From JADLGL01 sp963732865 (GTDB taxonomy: Bacteria > Pseudomonadota > Alphaproteobacteria > Rhizobiales > Kaistiaceae), in contig CAVTBC010000003.1 of NCBI GenBank assembly GCA_963732865.1, forward strand, positions 186,001-250,000: a stretch of 64,000 nt of DNA. Reading direction: 5' to 3'. The position numbers and the translations under genes were made by a program. This document shows, in pieces, positions 35,277 to 43,167 of the stretch (the stretch's first letter is position 1; every line of letters starts with the position of its first letter). The notes under the pieces are model-generated. The model saw only the letters and a program-made list of their open reading frames with translations, was not told the DNA's origin and made no database searches.

Positions 35277-36587
35277 ATGCACTTCTGGCAGTTTGCCGTC
35301 CTTGGCGTTCTGTTCCTGCTGAACGGCTTCTTCGCGATGGCGGAGCTGGCGGTGGTTTCTTCGCGCCGGAGCCGACTGCAAAGCCTGGCCGACCAGAAGG
35401 TGCGGGGCGCCCAGCGCGCGCTGACCCTTTTGGAGGACCCGACCGGGCTCCTTTCCACAACGCAGATCGGCATCACGCTGGTCGGTATCTTTGCCGGCGC
35501 TTTCAGCGGCACGACCCTGTCCGAGCCGCTTGAGCAGAAACTCGCCGAGATCCCGGCAGTCGCCAGCTACGCCCATCAGCTCTCGATCGCGATCGTGGTC
35601 ATTGCGGTCACCTATTTCTCGCTGATCGTCGGCGAGTTGGTGCCCAAGCGCGTCGCGCTCTCCAACGCCGAGCGGATCGCCGCAGCCGTCGCGCCCTTCA
35701 TGGGTGCCCTCGCCAGAATCGGCGCGCCGATCGTCTGGTTCTTGCGCGTTTCAACCGAAGCCATGCTCCGCCTCTTCCGCATTCCGCGCGCGCCGCAGAG
35801 CACGGTGTCCGACGAGGAGGTGCGTTCCCTGCTCGCCGAGGGCACGGAATTAGGCGTCTTTCTCCCGGCCGAGCGCGACATCATCGAAGGCGTCATCCGG
35901 ATCGCCGACCGCTCGGTGCGTTCGATTATGGTGCCGCGTCCGGATGTGATGTGGATCGATGTCGAGGACGCGCCCGAATCGATCATGAAGGAGATACTGG
36001 AGAGCGGTCATTCGCGCTTCCCGGCCAGCCGCGGCGAAGTCGACGAAGTGGTCGGCGTCGTTCACGTGAAGGAGTTGCTGCGGCAGGTGCACACCACCGG
36101 CAAGATCGACATTGAGGCCGCCATGCGCGAGCCGCTCTTCGTCGATGAATATATGCCGATCCTGCGCCTCCTCGATCGCTTCAAGGCGTCGGCGGTGCAT
36201 ATGGCCATCGTCCTTGACGAGCATGGCTCGTTCGAGGGCGTCATCACCCCGACCGACATTCTCACCGCCATTGCCGGCGACCTGCCTGAACATGAAGGCG
36301 ACGATGACCCCGATGCGGTCGCGCGCGAGGATGGGTCGTGGCTTCTCTCCGGCCGCCTGCCGATCGATGACGCCGAGCGCATCCTGTCGCTGACGGGCAT
36401 GAATGCCGATGAGGATTTCCAGACGCTCGCCGGATTCGTGCTGCATCAATTGGGGCACATTCCCGCGACCGGCGAGCACTTCATCTGGCATGGCTGGCGG
36501 TTCGAGGTGGTGGACCTCGACGCCAGACGGATCGACAAGGTCGAGGCGCGCCGCCTTGAGGAAGAACCGCTGACCGACAGCCCATAG
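35277..36587 (+). CDS. HlyC/CorC (CNNM-like) CBS-domain membrane protein
   Basis: A 436-residue protein. Residues 1-190 are a DUF21/CNNM membrane domain with GFFAMAELAVVSSRRSRL, TTQIGITLVGIFAGAFSG and VGELVPKRVALSNAE. Residues 210-340 contain two CBS domains (RSVRSIMVPRPDVMWID, HMAIVLDEHGSFEGVITPTDIL). The end is a CorC_HlyC domain (TLAGFVLHQLGHIPATGE). Members are linked to magnesium or cobalt efflux; calling it a haemolysin would be misleading. It stops 6 bp before the convergent ATPase gene. Confidence 0.94.
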   Translation: MHFWQFAVLGVLFLLNGFFAMAELAVVSSRRSRLQSLADQKVRGAQRALTLLEDPTGLLSTTQIGITLVGIFAGAFSGTTLSEPLEQKLAEIPAVASYAHQLSIAIVVIAVTYFSLIVGELVPKRVALSNAERIAAAVAPFMGALARIGAPIVWFLRVSTEAMLRLFRIPRAPQSTVSDEEVRSLLAEGTELGVFLPAERDIIEGVIRIADRSVRSIMVPRPDVMWIDVEDAPESIMKEILESGHSRFPASRGEVDEVVGVVHVKELLRQVHTTGKIDIEAAMREPLFVDEYMPILRLLDRFKASAVHMAIVLDEHGSFEGVITPTDILTAIAGDLPEHEGDDDPDAVAREDGSWLLSGRLPIDDAERILSLTGMNADEDFQTLAGFVLHQLGHIPATGEHFIWHGWRFEVVDLDARRIDKVEARRLEEEPLTDSP

Positions 36588-36593
36588 GGCAGC

Positions 36594-37340
36594 CTAGTCT
36601 GCGGTGCGTCCGCCCGTCAGCTTGTGCATCGCCGCCGCAAAGTCGGCCGCACCTTGCTGCGCCACCAGATCGGCCGGCGTCCCCGCGAAGCTGACGCCGC
36701 CACGGTGGAGGACGACAATGCCGTCCGCGTCCGCCCCTTCTTCAGCACGATGCGTCGCCCACAAGACGGCGATGCCCTCATCCTGCCGCAGGCGCTGTAC
36801 ATCGCCGCGAAGCTGGCCTCGGCGCGGCGCTTCCAGGCCGTCCGAGACGCCATTGAGCAGGAGCAGGCGCGGCCGGTGCAGCGCCGCGCGGGCGATTTCC
36901 ACGCGGCGCCGGGCCAGCGCGCCGAGCGAGCGAACGCGGTCGCGCTCATGGCCGGTGAGGTCGAACCGCTTCAACAGGGCCTCAATCCTTCCCTCGGCCG
37001 ACGCGGCGCGAAGACCGTAGAGACTGCCGGCGTAGCGCAGATTGGTGCGGATCGACCGTTCCAGTTCGAGAGCGCTGTCGCCGAGGACCGCGCCAAGGGC
37101 CGCGCGGGCGCTGGCCGGGCTACGGGCGATATCCTGCCCCATCAACCTGACCGTGCCGCGATCTGGCCGGTCGAGCCCTGTCGCCAGATTCATAATGGCC
37201 GATTTGCCGGAGCCGGACGGGCCGATGATGGCGACAAACGCGCCGGCGGCGAGTTTGAGGTCAAATGACGTCAGCGCCTTCAGCCGACCGAAGGCTTTGT
37301 CGACGCCGCGAAACTCCAGCACTTCGGTCGGTTCGACCAT
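36594..37340 (-). CDS. ABC transporter ATPase, PQQ-catabolism type, degenerate Walker B
   Basis: A 248-residue ATPase-like protein. Walker A is nearly normal (GPSGSGKSA). The signature is replaced by SLGALARRRVEIARAAL, as in the PQQ-associated ABC family that has a LGHRRRVEIA-type signature. The Walker B region reads RLLLLNGVSDGLEAPRRG where family members have LLLDEPTVGLD, so the Mg-binding Asp is Asn and the catalytic Glu is lost. The H-loop (LWATHRAEE) remains. ATP hydrolysis is therefore doubtful. It is divergent from the beta-propeller and binding-protein genes of the same PQQ-related set. No matching ABC-2 permease is seen nearby. Confidence 0.85.
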   Translation of the reverse strand: MVEPTEVLEFRGVDKAFGRLKALTSFDLKLAAGAFVAIIGPSGSGKSAIMNLATGLDRPDRGTVRLMGQDIARSPASARAALGAVLGDSALELERSIRTNLRYAGSLYGLRAASAEGRIEALLKRFDLTGHERDRVRSLGALARRRVEIARAALHRPRLLLLNGVSDGLEAPRRGQLRGDVQRLRQDEGIAVLWATHRAEEGADADGIVVLHRGGVSFAGTPADLVAQQGAADFAAAMHKLTGGRTAD

Positions 37341-37588
37341 GTTGCGCTTCTCTTCACGCAGTCTTGTTTGCCTGCCGCTCCAGGCCGGAGCCTAGCGGTT
37401 CGATCGTCGCAACACACGCCCTGCTGTGCGATATTCGCGGCGCCGACGACGCGCAAGCAATTGACGAAACACCATACTCCGTAAGAAATGTGAGTTCCGT
37501 AGCCAACTTAAATGTTGAGATGCAAGCGCCAAAACTGCTCTCCGGGCCGACCGACTTGACGCCGCGCCGGGCTCCCGCGGCCGGATTG

Positions 37589-38566
37589 ATGCGCCTGCTG
37601 GCCGCGCTCGTCGCGGCGGCCGTTGCCGTCTCGACCGGAAATGGGGCTGCCGCCGCGGGGCCCGGCTATGTCTTCGTCAGCAACGAAGATTCCAACACGG
37701 TCAGCGTGTTGCAGGCGAGCTCGCTGGAGACGATCGCCACCATCGCAACGGATCGCCGGCCGCGCGATCTGCACCTCAACAGCACACAAGATTTGTTGTT
37801 CGTCGCCTGCGGCGATAGCGACGTCATCGATGTCATCGATCTGGCGACGATGAGCGTGGTGCGGACCATCGCGACCGGTGCGGGCCCGGAACTGTTTCTC
37901 CTGAGCCCGGACGGCAGCACGATCTTCGTGACGCTCGAGGACGACGGCGTCGTGCAGATGATCGACGTTGCCAGCGGCGACACGATCCGCCTCGTCGAGA
38001 CGGGCGCCGAACCGGAGGGCCTGGCGCTGAGCGCGGATGGAACGACGCTCTATGCGGCCTCCGAAATTGCCGACATGGTGCAGGCGATCGAGGTCGCCAC
38101 CGGCGCCAACACCGCCAATATCGTCGTCGGTTCTCGGCCGCGCCGGCTGATGCTGGTGGCTGGCCGGAACGAGCTTTGGGTGACCAATGAGCTATCCGGA
38201 ACGGTGTCGGTCATCGACCTTGCCAGCAATGGCGTCGTCGCCGAGATCCGCTTCGCCGCCCCTGGATTCCGGGCGGCGGATGTCACCCCGCTTGGGCTGA
38301 CCCTAACCGCGGATGAAGCGACGATGATCGTCGCTCTCGGCCGCGCCGATCAAGTCGCCTTCGTCGATGTCTCCTCGCGCCGGATCGTGGGCTATGTCCT
38401 CGTCGGCAGCGGTGCGTCCGGCGTTGCTTTGAGCCCAAATGAGGAAAGGCTATATGTCACCAATGGCCTCAGTGACGACATCTCGATCATCGACATGTCC
38501 AGCCGCCGCAATGTCCGATCGATTGTCACCGGTCAATCGCCACATAGCGTCGTGGCGGCCGGCTAG
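37589..38566 (+). CDS. Exported YncE-like beta-propeller, PQQ-catabolism associated
   Basis: A 325-residue protein if started at ATG 37589, which gives a signal peptide (cleavage near AAAA-GP); ATG 37520 is an alternative. The rest is a seven-bladed propeller with repeats such as GYVFVSNEDSNTVSVL, DLLFVACGDSDVIDVID, TIFVTLEDDGVVQMID and ERLYVTNGLSDDISIID. The family regularly accompanies PQQ-dependent alcohol oxidation systems and acts in the periplasm, but its exact job is unknown. TTGACG at 37461 with AGAAAT 17 bases later is a weak promoter candidate. The 3' end overlaps the next gene. Confidence 0.88.
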   Translation: MRLLAALVAAAVAVSTGNGAAAAGPGYVFVSNEDSNTVSVLQASSLETIATIATDRRPRDLHLNSTQDLLFVACGDSDVIDVIDLATMSVVRTIATGAGPELFLLSPDGSTIFVTLEDDGVVQMIDVASGDTIRLVETGAEPEGLALSADGTTLYAASEIADMVQAIEVATGANTANIVVGSRPRRLMLVAGRNELWVTNELSGTVSVIDLASNGVVAEIRFAAPGFRAADVTPLGLTLTADEATMIVALGRADQVAFVDVSSRRIVGYVLVGSGASGVALSPNEERLYVTNGLSDDISIIDMSSRRNVRSIVTGQSPHSVVAAG

Positions 38567-39779
38567 GCTGGCTATTTCGATCGCTATGTCGGGGGCGCTG
38601 CTCGTGTCGGCGCCGCCGCCCATCGTGGCGCAGGATTTGCCCGCCGCCCTGTCCGACGCCATCGCGGTGCCGGTCAACTTCGTAATCGGCTATGTGCAGC
38701 GCGAGACCGACCCACGGCAGATTGCGCGCAATGTGTACTACGAGATTCCCGTGACGCCGCTTGGGCGATCGGTCACCGGCGCCGAAGTGGCGGTGATCGA
38801 TTCGGAACTGACAGGTCGCCAGATCGGCGTTCATTTCGACCTGGAGGTCGCGCGTAGCGACGACCTCGACAGCCTGGTGCGAAGCATCCGGCAATGGGTC
38901 GATCAGGACATCCATTTCGTCATCGCTGATCTACCCGCCGATGATCTCATCGCGGTGGCCGACGCGGTGGCCGGCCTGCCCGTCACGATCTTCAACATCT
39001 CGGCGACCGAGGACCGGCTGCGCGGCGAGGAATGCCGCGCCGATATCATCCACGTCATCCCGAGCGACCGCATGATGACCGACGCGATCGTCCAGTTCCT
39101 GGTCGAGAAGCGCTGGCGCAATATCCTGGTGCTGCAGGGGCCGTTGCCCGAAGACGCGGCCATGGTCGACGCGCTGACGGCCTCGGCGAATCTCTTCGGC
39201 GCGCGGATCGTGGATGTGCGCAATTTCGTCGTCGCCGACGACCCACGCAATCCGACGACGGCCAATGTCGCCCTGCTCACCGCCGGCCGCGATTATGACG
39301 TTGTCTTTGTTGCCGATTCCGTCGGTGAATTCGCAAGCACCGTGCAGTATCGGACGAGCGACCCGCGCGTCGTCGTCGGATCGGCGGGATTGGTGGCCAC
39401 CGCGTGGCACTGGTCGTGGGAGCGGGCGGGTGCGCCACAGCTCAATGCCCGGTTCGAATATCAGGCGGACCGGCGCATGGGGCCGTCGGATTGGGCCGCT
39501 TGGGTCTCGGTGCGCGCCGTGGTTCAATCGGTCTTGCGTGCGCCTTCGACCGCCTATTATGACATGCTCGCTTATCTGCTCAGTGACGGCCTGAACCTGG
39601 ACGGCGCCAAGGGAAGCCCGATGAGCGTGCGGTCGTGGGATCATCAGATGCGCCAGCCGATCCTCCTGGCCAACTACAACAACATCGTCGAACGGGCGCC
39701 GCTTGAGGGTTTCGTCAATCCGGTCAATGACCTTGACACTCTGGGCGTGACGGAAGCCCAGTCGGCGTGCCATTTTTGA
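38511..39779 (+). CDS. Periplasmic binding protein, PQQ-associated branched-chain type
   Basis: A type I periplasmic binding-protein fold with a signal peptide ending near PPIVAQ-D. The start is uncertain: ATG 38511 (422 residues, overlapping the propeller gene by 56 bp) or ATG 38586 (397 residues); neither has a clear ribosome site. FVIGYVQRETDP at the mature start and VFVADSVGEFASTVQYRT later match the substrate-binding protein of the PQQ-dependent alcohol dehydrogenase-associated ABC set. GEECRADIIHVIPSDRMMTDAIVQFL carries the conserved core. The ligand is not known. It lies downstream of the propeller and opposite the degenerate ATPase. Confidence 0.85.
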   Translation: MSDRLSPVNRHIASWRPARLAISIAMSGALLVSAPPPIVAQDLPAALSDAIAVPVNFVIGYVQRETDPRQIARNVYYEIPVTPLGRSVTGAEVAVIDSELTGRQIGVHFDLEVARSDDLDSLVRSIRQWVDQDIHFVIADLPADDLIAVADAVAGLPVTIFNISATEDRLRGEECRADIIHVIPSDRMMTDAIVQFLVEKRWRNILVLQGPLPEDAAMVDALTASANLFGARIVDVRNFVVADDPRNPTTANVALLTAGRDYDVVFVADSVGEFASTVQYRTSDPRVVVGSAGLVATAWHWSWERAGAPQLNARFEYQADRRMGPSDWAAWVSVRAVVQSVLRAPSTAYYDMLAYLLSDGLNLDGAKGSPMSVRSWDHQMRQPILLANYNNIVERAPLEGFVNPVNDLDTLGVTEAQSACHF

Positions 39780-39795
39780 CGGCTGAGGATTCGAT

Positions 39796-40929
39796 TTGAC
39801 TGCACAGAGCGACACCGGTGAGGCAAAGGGGGCGCTGGCCAATACGCCCGACGATCTCGCGTCCGGGCCGGCGCCGAGCGAATGGTGGAAGGTCGGCTGG
39901 CTGATCGGTGTCGGCGCGGCGCTCATCGTCCTTGCGGTGGCGTGGTGGGCCGTCTCCTACGGCCAGATCACCGCCGACTCGGACCTGTCGCTGTTCGACG
40001 CGACGCGCTGTTTCTTCTTCCGCGACGCCTACTGCCAGGGGCTGATCGACGCCTCGAACAGTTCCTTCCCGCTCTATTATCATTTCTACACGCTGTGGCT
40101 GGGCCTCTTCCTGCTGTCGATCGGGGTATGGCGGCGCACGCCCCTGTCGACATCGCCGCCGGACTGGTTCCTCCCCTACCGCATCACCTTCTTTCGCCTC
40201 TGCGCGCTGGTGCTGCTGATTTTGCTGTGGTGGGAGGCGGCGGCCCGCGCTGGGCCAAACCTCTTCCCCGACCCGGCCGCCACATTCCGCGCTGCGATCG
40301 ACATGTTCGGCGAAGACCGCAACAGCCTCAGGGTCGGCTTCTTCGACAGCCTGCGCGTCTATGCGTCCGGCTTCTTCTTCGCCACGCTGGTCGGCATCCC
40401 GATCGGCCTGCTGCTCGGCGGCTTCCGCGTCCTTGGCCGGACGCTGGAGGTCTACACCAACGCGCTGATGGCGACGCCGCGCATCGCCTTCATCCCGCTG
40501 ATCATCGGGTTTCTCGGCCTCGGCTTCGAGGCGAAGACCTTCATCATCTTCCTCGGCGCGGTATTGCCGATTCTGGTTAACACCTATGCGGGCGTCAGAA
40601 ACAGCGATGGCGAACTGGTGGAGATGGCCCGTTCGGCCGGCGCCAAGCGAAGCCAGATCTTCATTCGAATCCTGCTGCCTGGGGCGCTGCCCTTCATCGT
40701 CGTCGGCCTGCGCATCGGCGCCACAATCGGCCTGATCAATACCGTTGTGGCCGAACTCTACACCGCCACGACCGGCCTTGGCGGCCTGCTGCAGGTCTAT
40801 CGGGCACGCTTCGCCATGGACCATTACATGGTGGTTGTCCTCGGCCTTTCGCTGATCGGCGTGGTTGTGACGTCGCTTCTGCGCGTTCTCGAATTGCGGA
40901 CAGAGCGGTGGCGCTACAACGGCAATTGA
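39796..40929 (+). CDS. ABC transporter permease (nitrate/sulfonate/taurine type) with N-terminal extension
   Basis: A 377-residue permease starting at TTG 39796, preceded by GAGG. The core (about 120-377) is SsuC-like: the EAA loop is ELVEMARSAGAKRSQIFIRILLPGALPF, and ATTGLGGLLQVYRARF is near the end. Residues 30-115 add two extra helices with a short external segment holding two Cys (ATRCFFFRDAYCQG). A terminator follows, although binding-protein and ATPase genes of the same importer class lie just beyond it. The substrate is unknown. Confidence 0.9.
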   Translation: MTAQSDTGEAKGALANTPDDLASGPAPSEWWKVGWLIGVGAALIVLAVAWWAVSYGQITADSDLSLFDATRCFFFRDAYCQGLIDASNSSFPLYYHFYTLWLGLFLLSIGVWRRTPLSTSPPDWFLPYRITFFRLCALVLLILLWWEAAARAGPNLFPDPAATFRAAIDMFGEDRNSLRVGFFDSLRVYASGFFFATLVGIPIGLLLGGFRVLGRTLEVYTNALMATPRIAFIPLIIGFLGLGFEAKTFIIFLGAVLPILVNTYAGVRNSDGELVEMARSAGAKRSQIFIRILLPGALPFIVVGLRIGATIGLINTVVAELYTATTGLGGLLQVYRARFAMDHYMVVVLGLSLIGVVVTSLLRVLELRTERWRYNGN

Positions 40930-40933
40930 TCGG

Positions 40934-40961
40934 AAAGCCTACGGAATCAGGCTTTTCTTTT
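40934..40961 (+). terminator. Intrinsic terminator after the permease gene
   Basis: AAAGCCT (40934-40940) and AGGCTTT (40949-40955) form a 7-bp stem with an 8-base loop, followed by TCTTTT. It starts five bases after the permease stop. It would separate the permease transcript from the binding-protein and ATPase genes, or act as an attenuator. Confidence 0.7.
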
Positions 40962-41083
40962 GCCGGCCAATTGTGGCTAAATGAACCTAAAGCCGTCGTG
41001 GTCGCACAGCTGCGGCGGGCCGAGCACATGGAGCAGATCGAAACCGTTGCGGCCCCGCCGCGACCAGGGAGAGGATTTGTCCC

Positions 41084-42148
41084 ATGAAGTCTACGAAAAT
41101 GTTGCGGCGGCTCACCGCAGCGTTGGCCATCGGAGGCGCGCTTGCGTTCTCGGCAACGGCCGCCAGCGCCCAACAGCCATTCCGCCTGATTATCACCGAG
41201 CAGGAGACGCCGCTCCTGCCGAACTCGGTGATGATCCTGGCGCAAGAACTCGGATACTTTGACGCCGAGGGCGTCAATGTCGAACTCGTCCAGCTCACCG
41301 ACACGCCGACCGCCGTCGCCGCCCTTCAGGCCGGTGAAGGCGAAATGGCCAATGTCGGCCTCGATGCCGCCCTGCTGCTCGTCAACAACGGCGTCGACAT
41401 CTGGGCGGTCACGTCGCCCGACAAGTTCCTGCCGTTCCTCGTCGCCTGCAAGGACGATGTCACGAGCGTCGCCGAAATGGCCGGCCGCTCGTTCGGCGTC
41501 GCCCGCGTCGGCAGCCTCGACTACTCGCTGTCGAGCATGGTGATGAACTCCTACGGCCTCAACCCGGATGACGTTGAGTTCGTCGCGATCGGCGCTCCGG
41601 CCGCACGCGGCGAGGCTCTCGCCGCCGGCCAGATCGACTGCACGACCATGTCGATCGGCACCTGGCTCGCAATGCCCGACCATACCGGCCTGCACATCCT
41701 GGTGCCGGTGGCCGATTATGGCGTTGCCGCTCCGGTGGTGAACAAGGTCAACATCGTGACCGGCGACACGCTCGCCAATCGCGGTGACGAGGTCGAAGCC
41801 GTCCTCCGCGCCTTGGTGAAGCTGTCGCGCGACTTCAACGCCAACCCGCAGATGTGGGTCGACGCCATGACGGTCTCGCGGCCCGATCAGTCGGTCGACA
41901 ACCTCACCCAGCTTGCCAACACCTTTGTCGGCGACTGGAGCGTCAATGGCGGTCTGATCCATTCCGAGCTCGACTTCTCGGTGCAGCAGATCTTCGCCGG
42001 CGCGGACTTCACCGGCATGACACCGCCGGCGATCACCGATTGGGTGGCCTGGGGTCCGATCTGCCATGTCCTTGCCGATCTCGGAGTCGACACCGGCGCG
42101 GACGGCGGGGATGCGATGACTGCTACCTGCGCCATGCAGGGGATGTAG
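41084..42148 (+). CDS. ABC transporter substrate-binding protein (NMT1/THI5-like)
   Basis: A 354-residue periplasmic protein with a Sec signal peptide (residues 1-29, ending ASAQQ). The fold is type II, NMT1/SsuA-like: ILAQELGYFDAEGVNVELVQL, AVAALQAGEGEMANVGLDAALL and GRSFGVARVGSLDYSLSSMVM. Four Cys occur in the mature protein, two of them close to the C-terminus. GAGAGGA precedes the start. It should work with the ATPase downstream and the permease upstream. Candidate ligands for this class include sulfonates, nitrate and pyrimidine thiamine precursors; none can be chosen. Confidence 0.9.
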   Translation: MKSTKMLRRLTAALAIGGALAFSATAASAQQPFRLIITEQETPLLPNSVMILAQELGYFDAEGVNVELVQLTDTPTAVAALQAGEGEMANVGLDAALLLVNNGVDIWAVTSPDKFLPFLVACKDDVTSVAEMAGRSFGVARVGSLDYSLSSMVMNSYGLNPDDVEFVAIGAPAARGEALAAGQIDCTTMSIGTWLAMPDHTGLHILVPVADYGVAAPVVNKVNIVTGDTLANRGDEVEAVLRALVKLSRDFNANPQMWVDAMTVSRPDQSVDNLTQLANTFVGDWSVNGGLIHSELDFSVQQIFAGADFTGMTPPAITDWVAWGPICHVLADLGVDTGADGGDAMTATCAMQGM

Positions 42149-42192
42149 CATCGCCACGGCCGTCGTAGATCGAGTTGAGAAAGCACCTGAAG

Positions 42193-43062
42193 ATGACCGT
42201 TGCGACGGCATTGGCTGACGAAAAGGTGGTGGCGGCGAGAGCCGCCGCCGCCCACAAGATTTCGGTCGAGGGCGTCCACAAGACGTTCACGCGATCGCAA
42301 TCGAGCGACAAGGTCGAGGCGCTGAAGAACGTCTCGCTCGATATCGCCGACAATACGTTCGTTTCGCTGGTCGGCCCGTCCGGCTGCGGCAAGACGACCC
42401 TTCTGCGCATGATGAACGGGCTGATCACACCCGACCGTGGCCGCGTCTTTGTCGAGGGCCGCGTGCCGACGCCGGGGCCGGATATGGGCTTCGTGTTCCA
42501 ATCCTTCCGGCTGATCCCCTGGGCGCCCGTGCGTTCCAATGTCGCCTTCCCGCTTGAGATGGCCGGGCGGTCGCGGCGGGAAGCCCGCGAGATCGCCGAC
42601 GGCTATCTTGACCTCGTCGGCCTGTCGCAATTCAGCAGAGCCTATCCCAACGAATTGTCCGGCGGCATGAAGCAGCGCGTTGCCCTGGCGCGGGCGCTGG
42701 TCACCGACCCGTCGATCCTCTTGATGGACGAACCCTTCGCCAGCATCGACGCGCAAACGCGCGAATTGCTGCAGATCGAACTGATGCGCATCTGGGCCGA
42801 AAAGCGGGGCGTTGTCGTCTTCGTCACGCATAGTGTCGACGAGGCGGTCCTCCTCGCCGACAAGGTCGTCCTGATGGGGCCGAGACCCGGCCGCATCGTC
42901 GAAGTGGTCGATGTCGACCTGCCGCGCCCGCGCTGGGAATACAATGTCCGCGCCGATCCGAACTTCGTCAGGCTCCGAACCCACCTGTGGGAACGGATCA
43001 AGGAGATGGTCGTGACCGACCCCACGTCAGCCTTTTTCGGCCGTGACGAGGGAAAAGCTTAA
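42193..43062 (+). CDS. ABC transporter ATP-binding protein (SsuB/TauB type)
   Basis: A 289-residue ATPase if started at ATG 42193; TTG 42175 would add six residues. Walker A is GPSGCGKTT, Q-loop VFQSFRLIPWAPV, signature LSGGMKQRVALARAL, Walker B ILLMDEPFASID and H-loop VTHSVDEAV. The C-terminal part (GRIVEVVDVDLPRPR) is typical of nitrate/sulfonate importers. It follows the binding protein by 44 bp and should energise the permease encoded upstream. Confidence 0.94.
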   Translation: MTVATALADEKVVAARAAAAHKISVEGVHKTFTRSQSSDKVEALKNVSLDIADNTFVSLVGPSGCGKTTLLRMMNGLITPDRGRVFVEGRVPTPGPDMGFVFQSFRLIPWAPVRSNVAFPLEMAGRSRREAREIADGYLDLVGLSQFSRAYPNELSGGMKQRVALARALVTDPSILLMDEPFASIDAQTRELLQIELMRIWAEKRGVVVFVTHSVDEAVLLADKVVLMGPRPGRIVEVVDVDLPRPRWEYNVRADPNFVRLRTHLWERIKEMVVTDPTSAFFGRDEGKA

Positions 43063-43167
43063 AGCCTGGCAATAGGCTTCATTGGCGACGTCGTGGAATG
43101 CGGCTACGCTGTCGGCCACACCTGCCTTTGCCGCCCGCCTCTGCCGCCGGGCAACGGACAAGCCGGA

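Noticed and set aside
35277..36587. Haemolysin
   Set aside because: HlyC/CorC naming is historical. The DUF21-CBS-CorC_HlyC architecture indicates an ion-transport-related membrane protein, not a toxin.
39724..40824. 366-codon minus-strand open frame over the permease gene
   Set aside because: Gln/Glu/Arg-rich antisense shadow of hydrophobic codons; no start signal or homology.
40736..42211. 491-codon minus-strand open frame over the binding-protein gene
   Set aside because: Antisense shadow. The plus strand has a signal peptide, ribosome site and family motifs.
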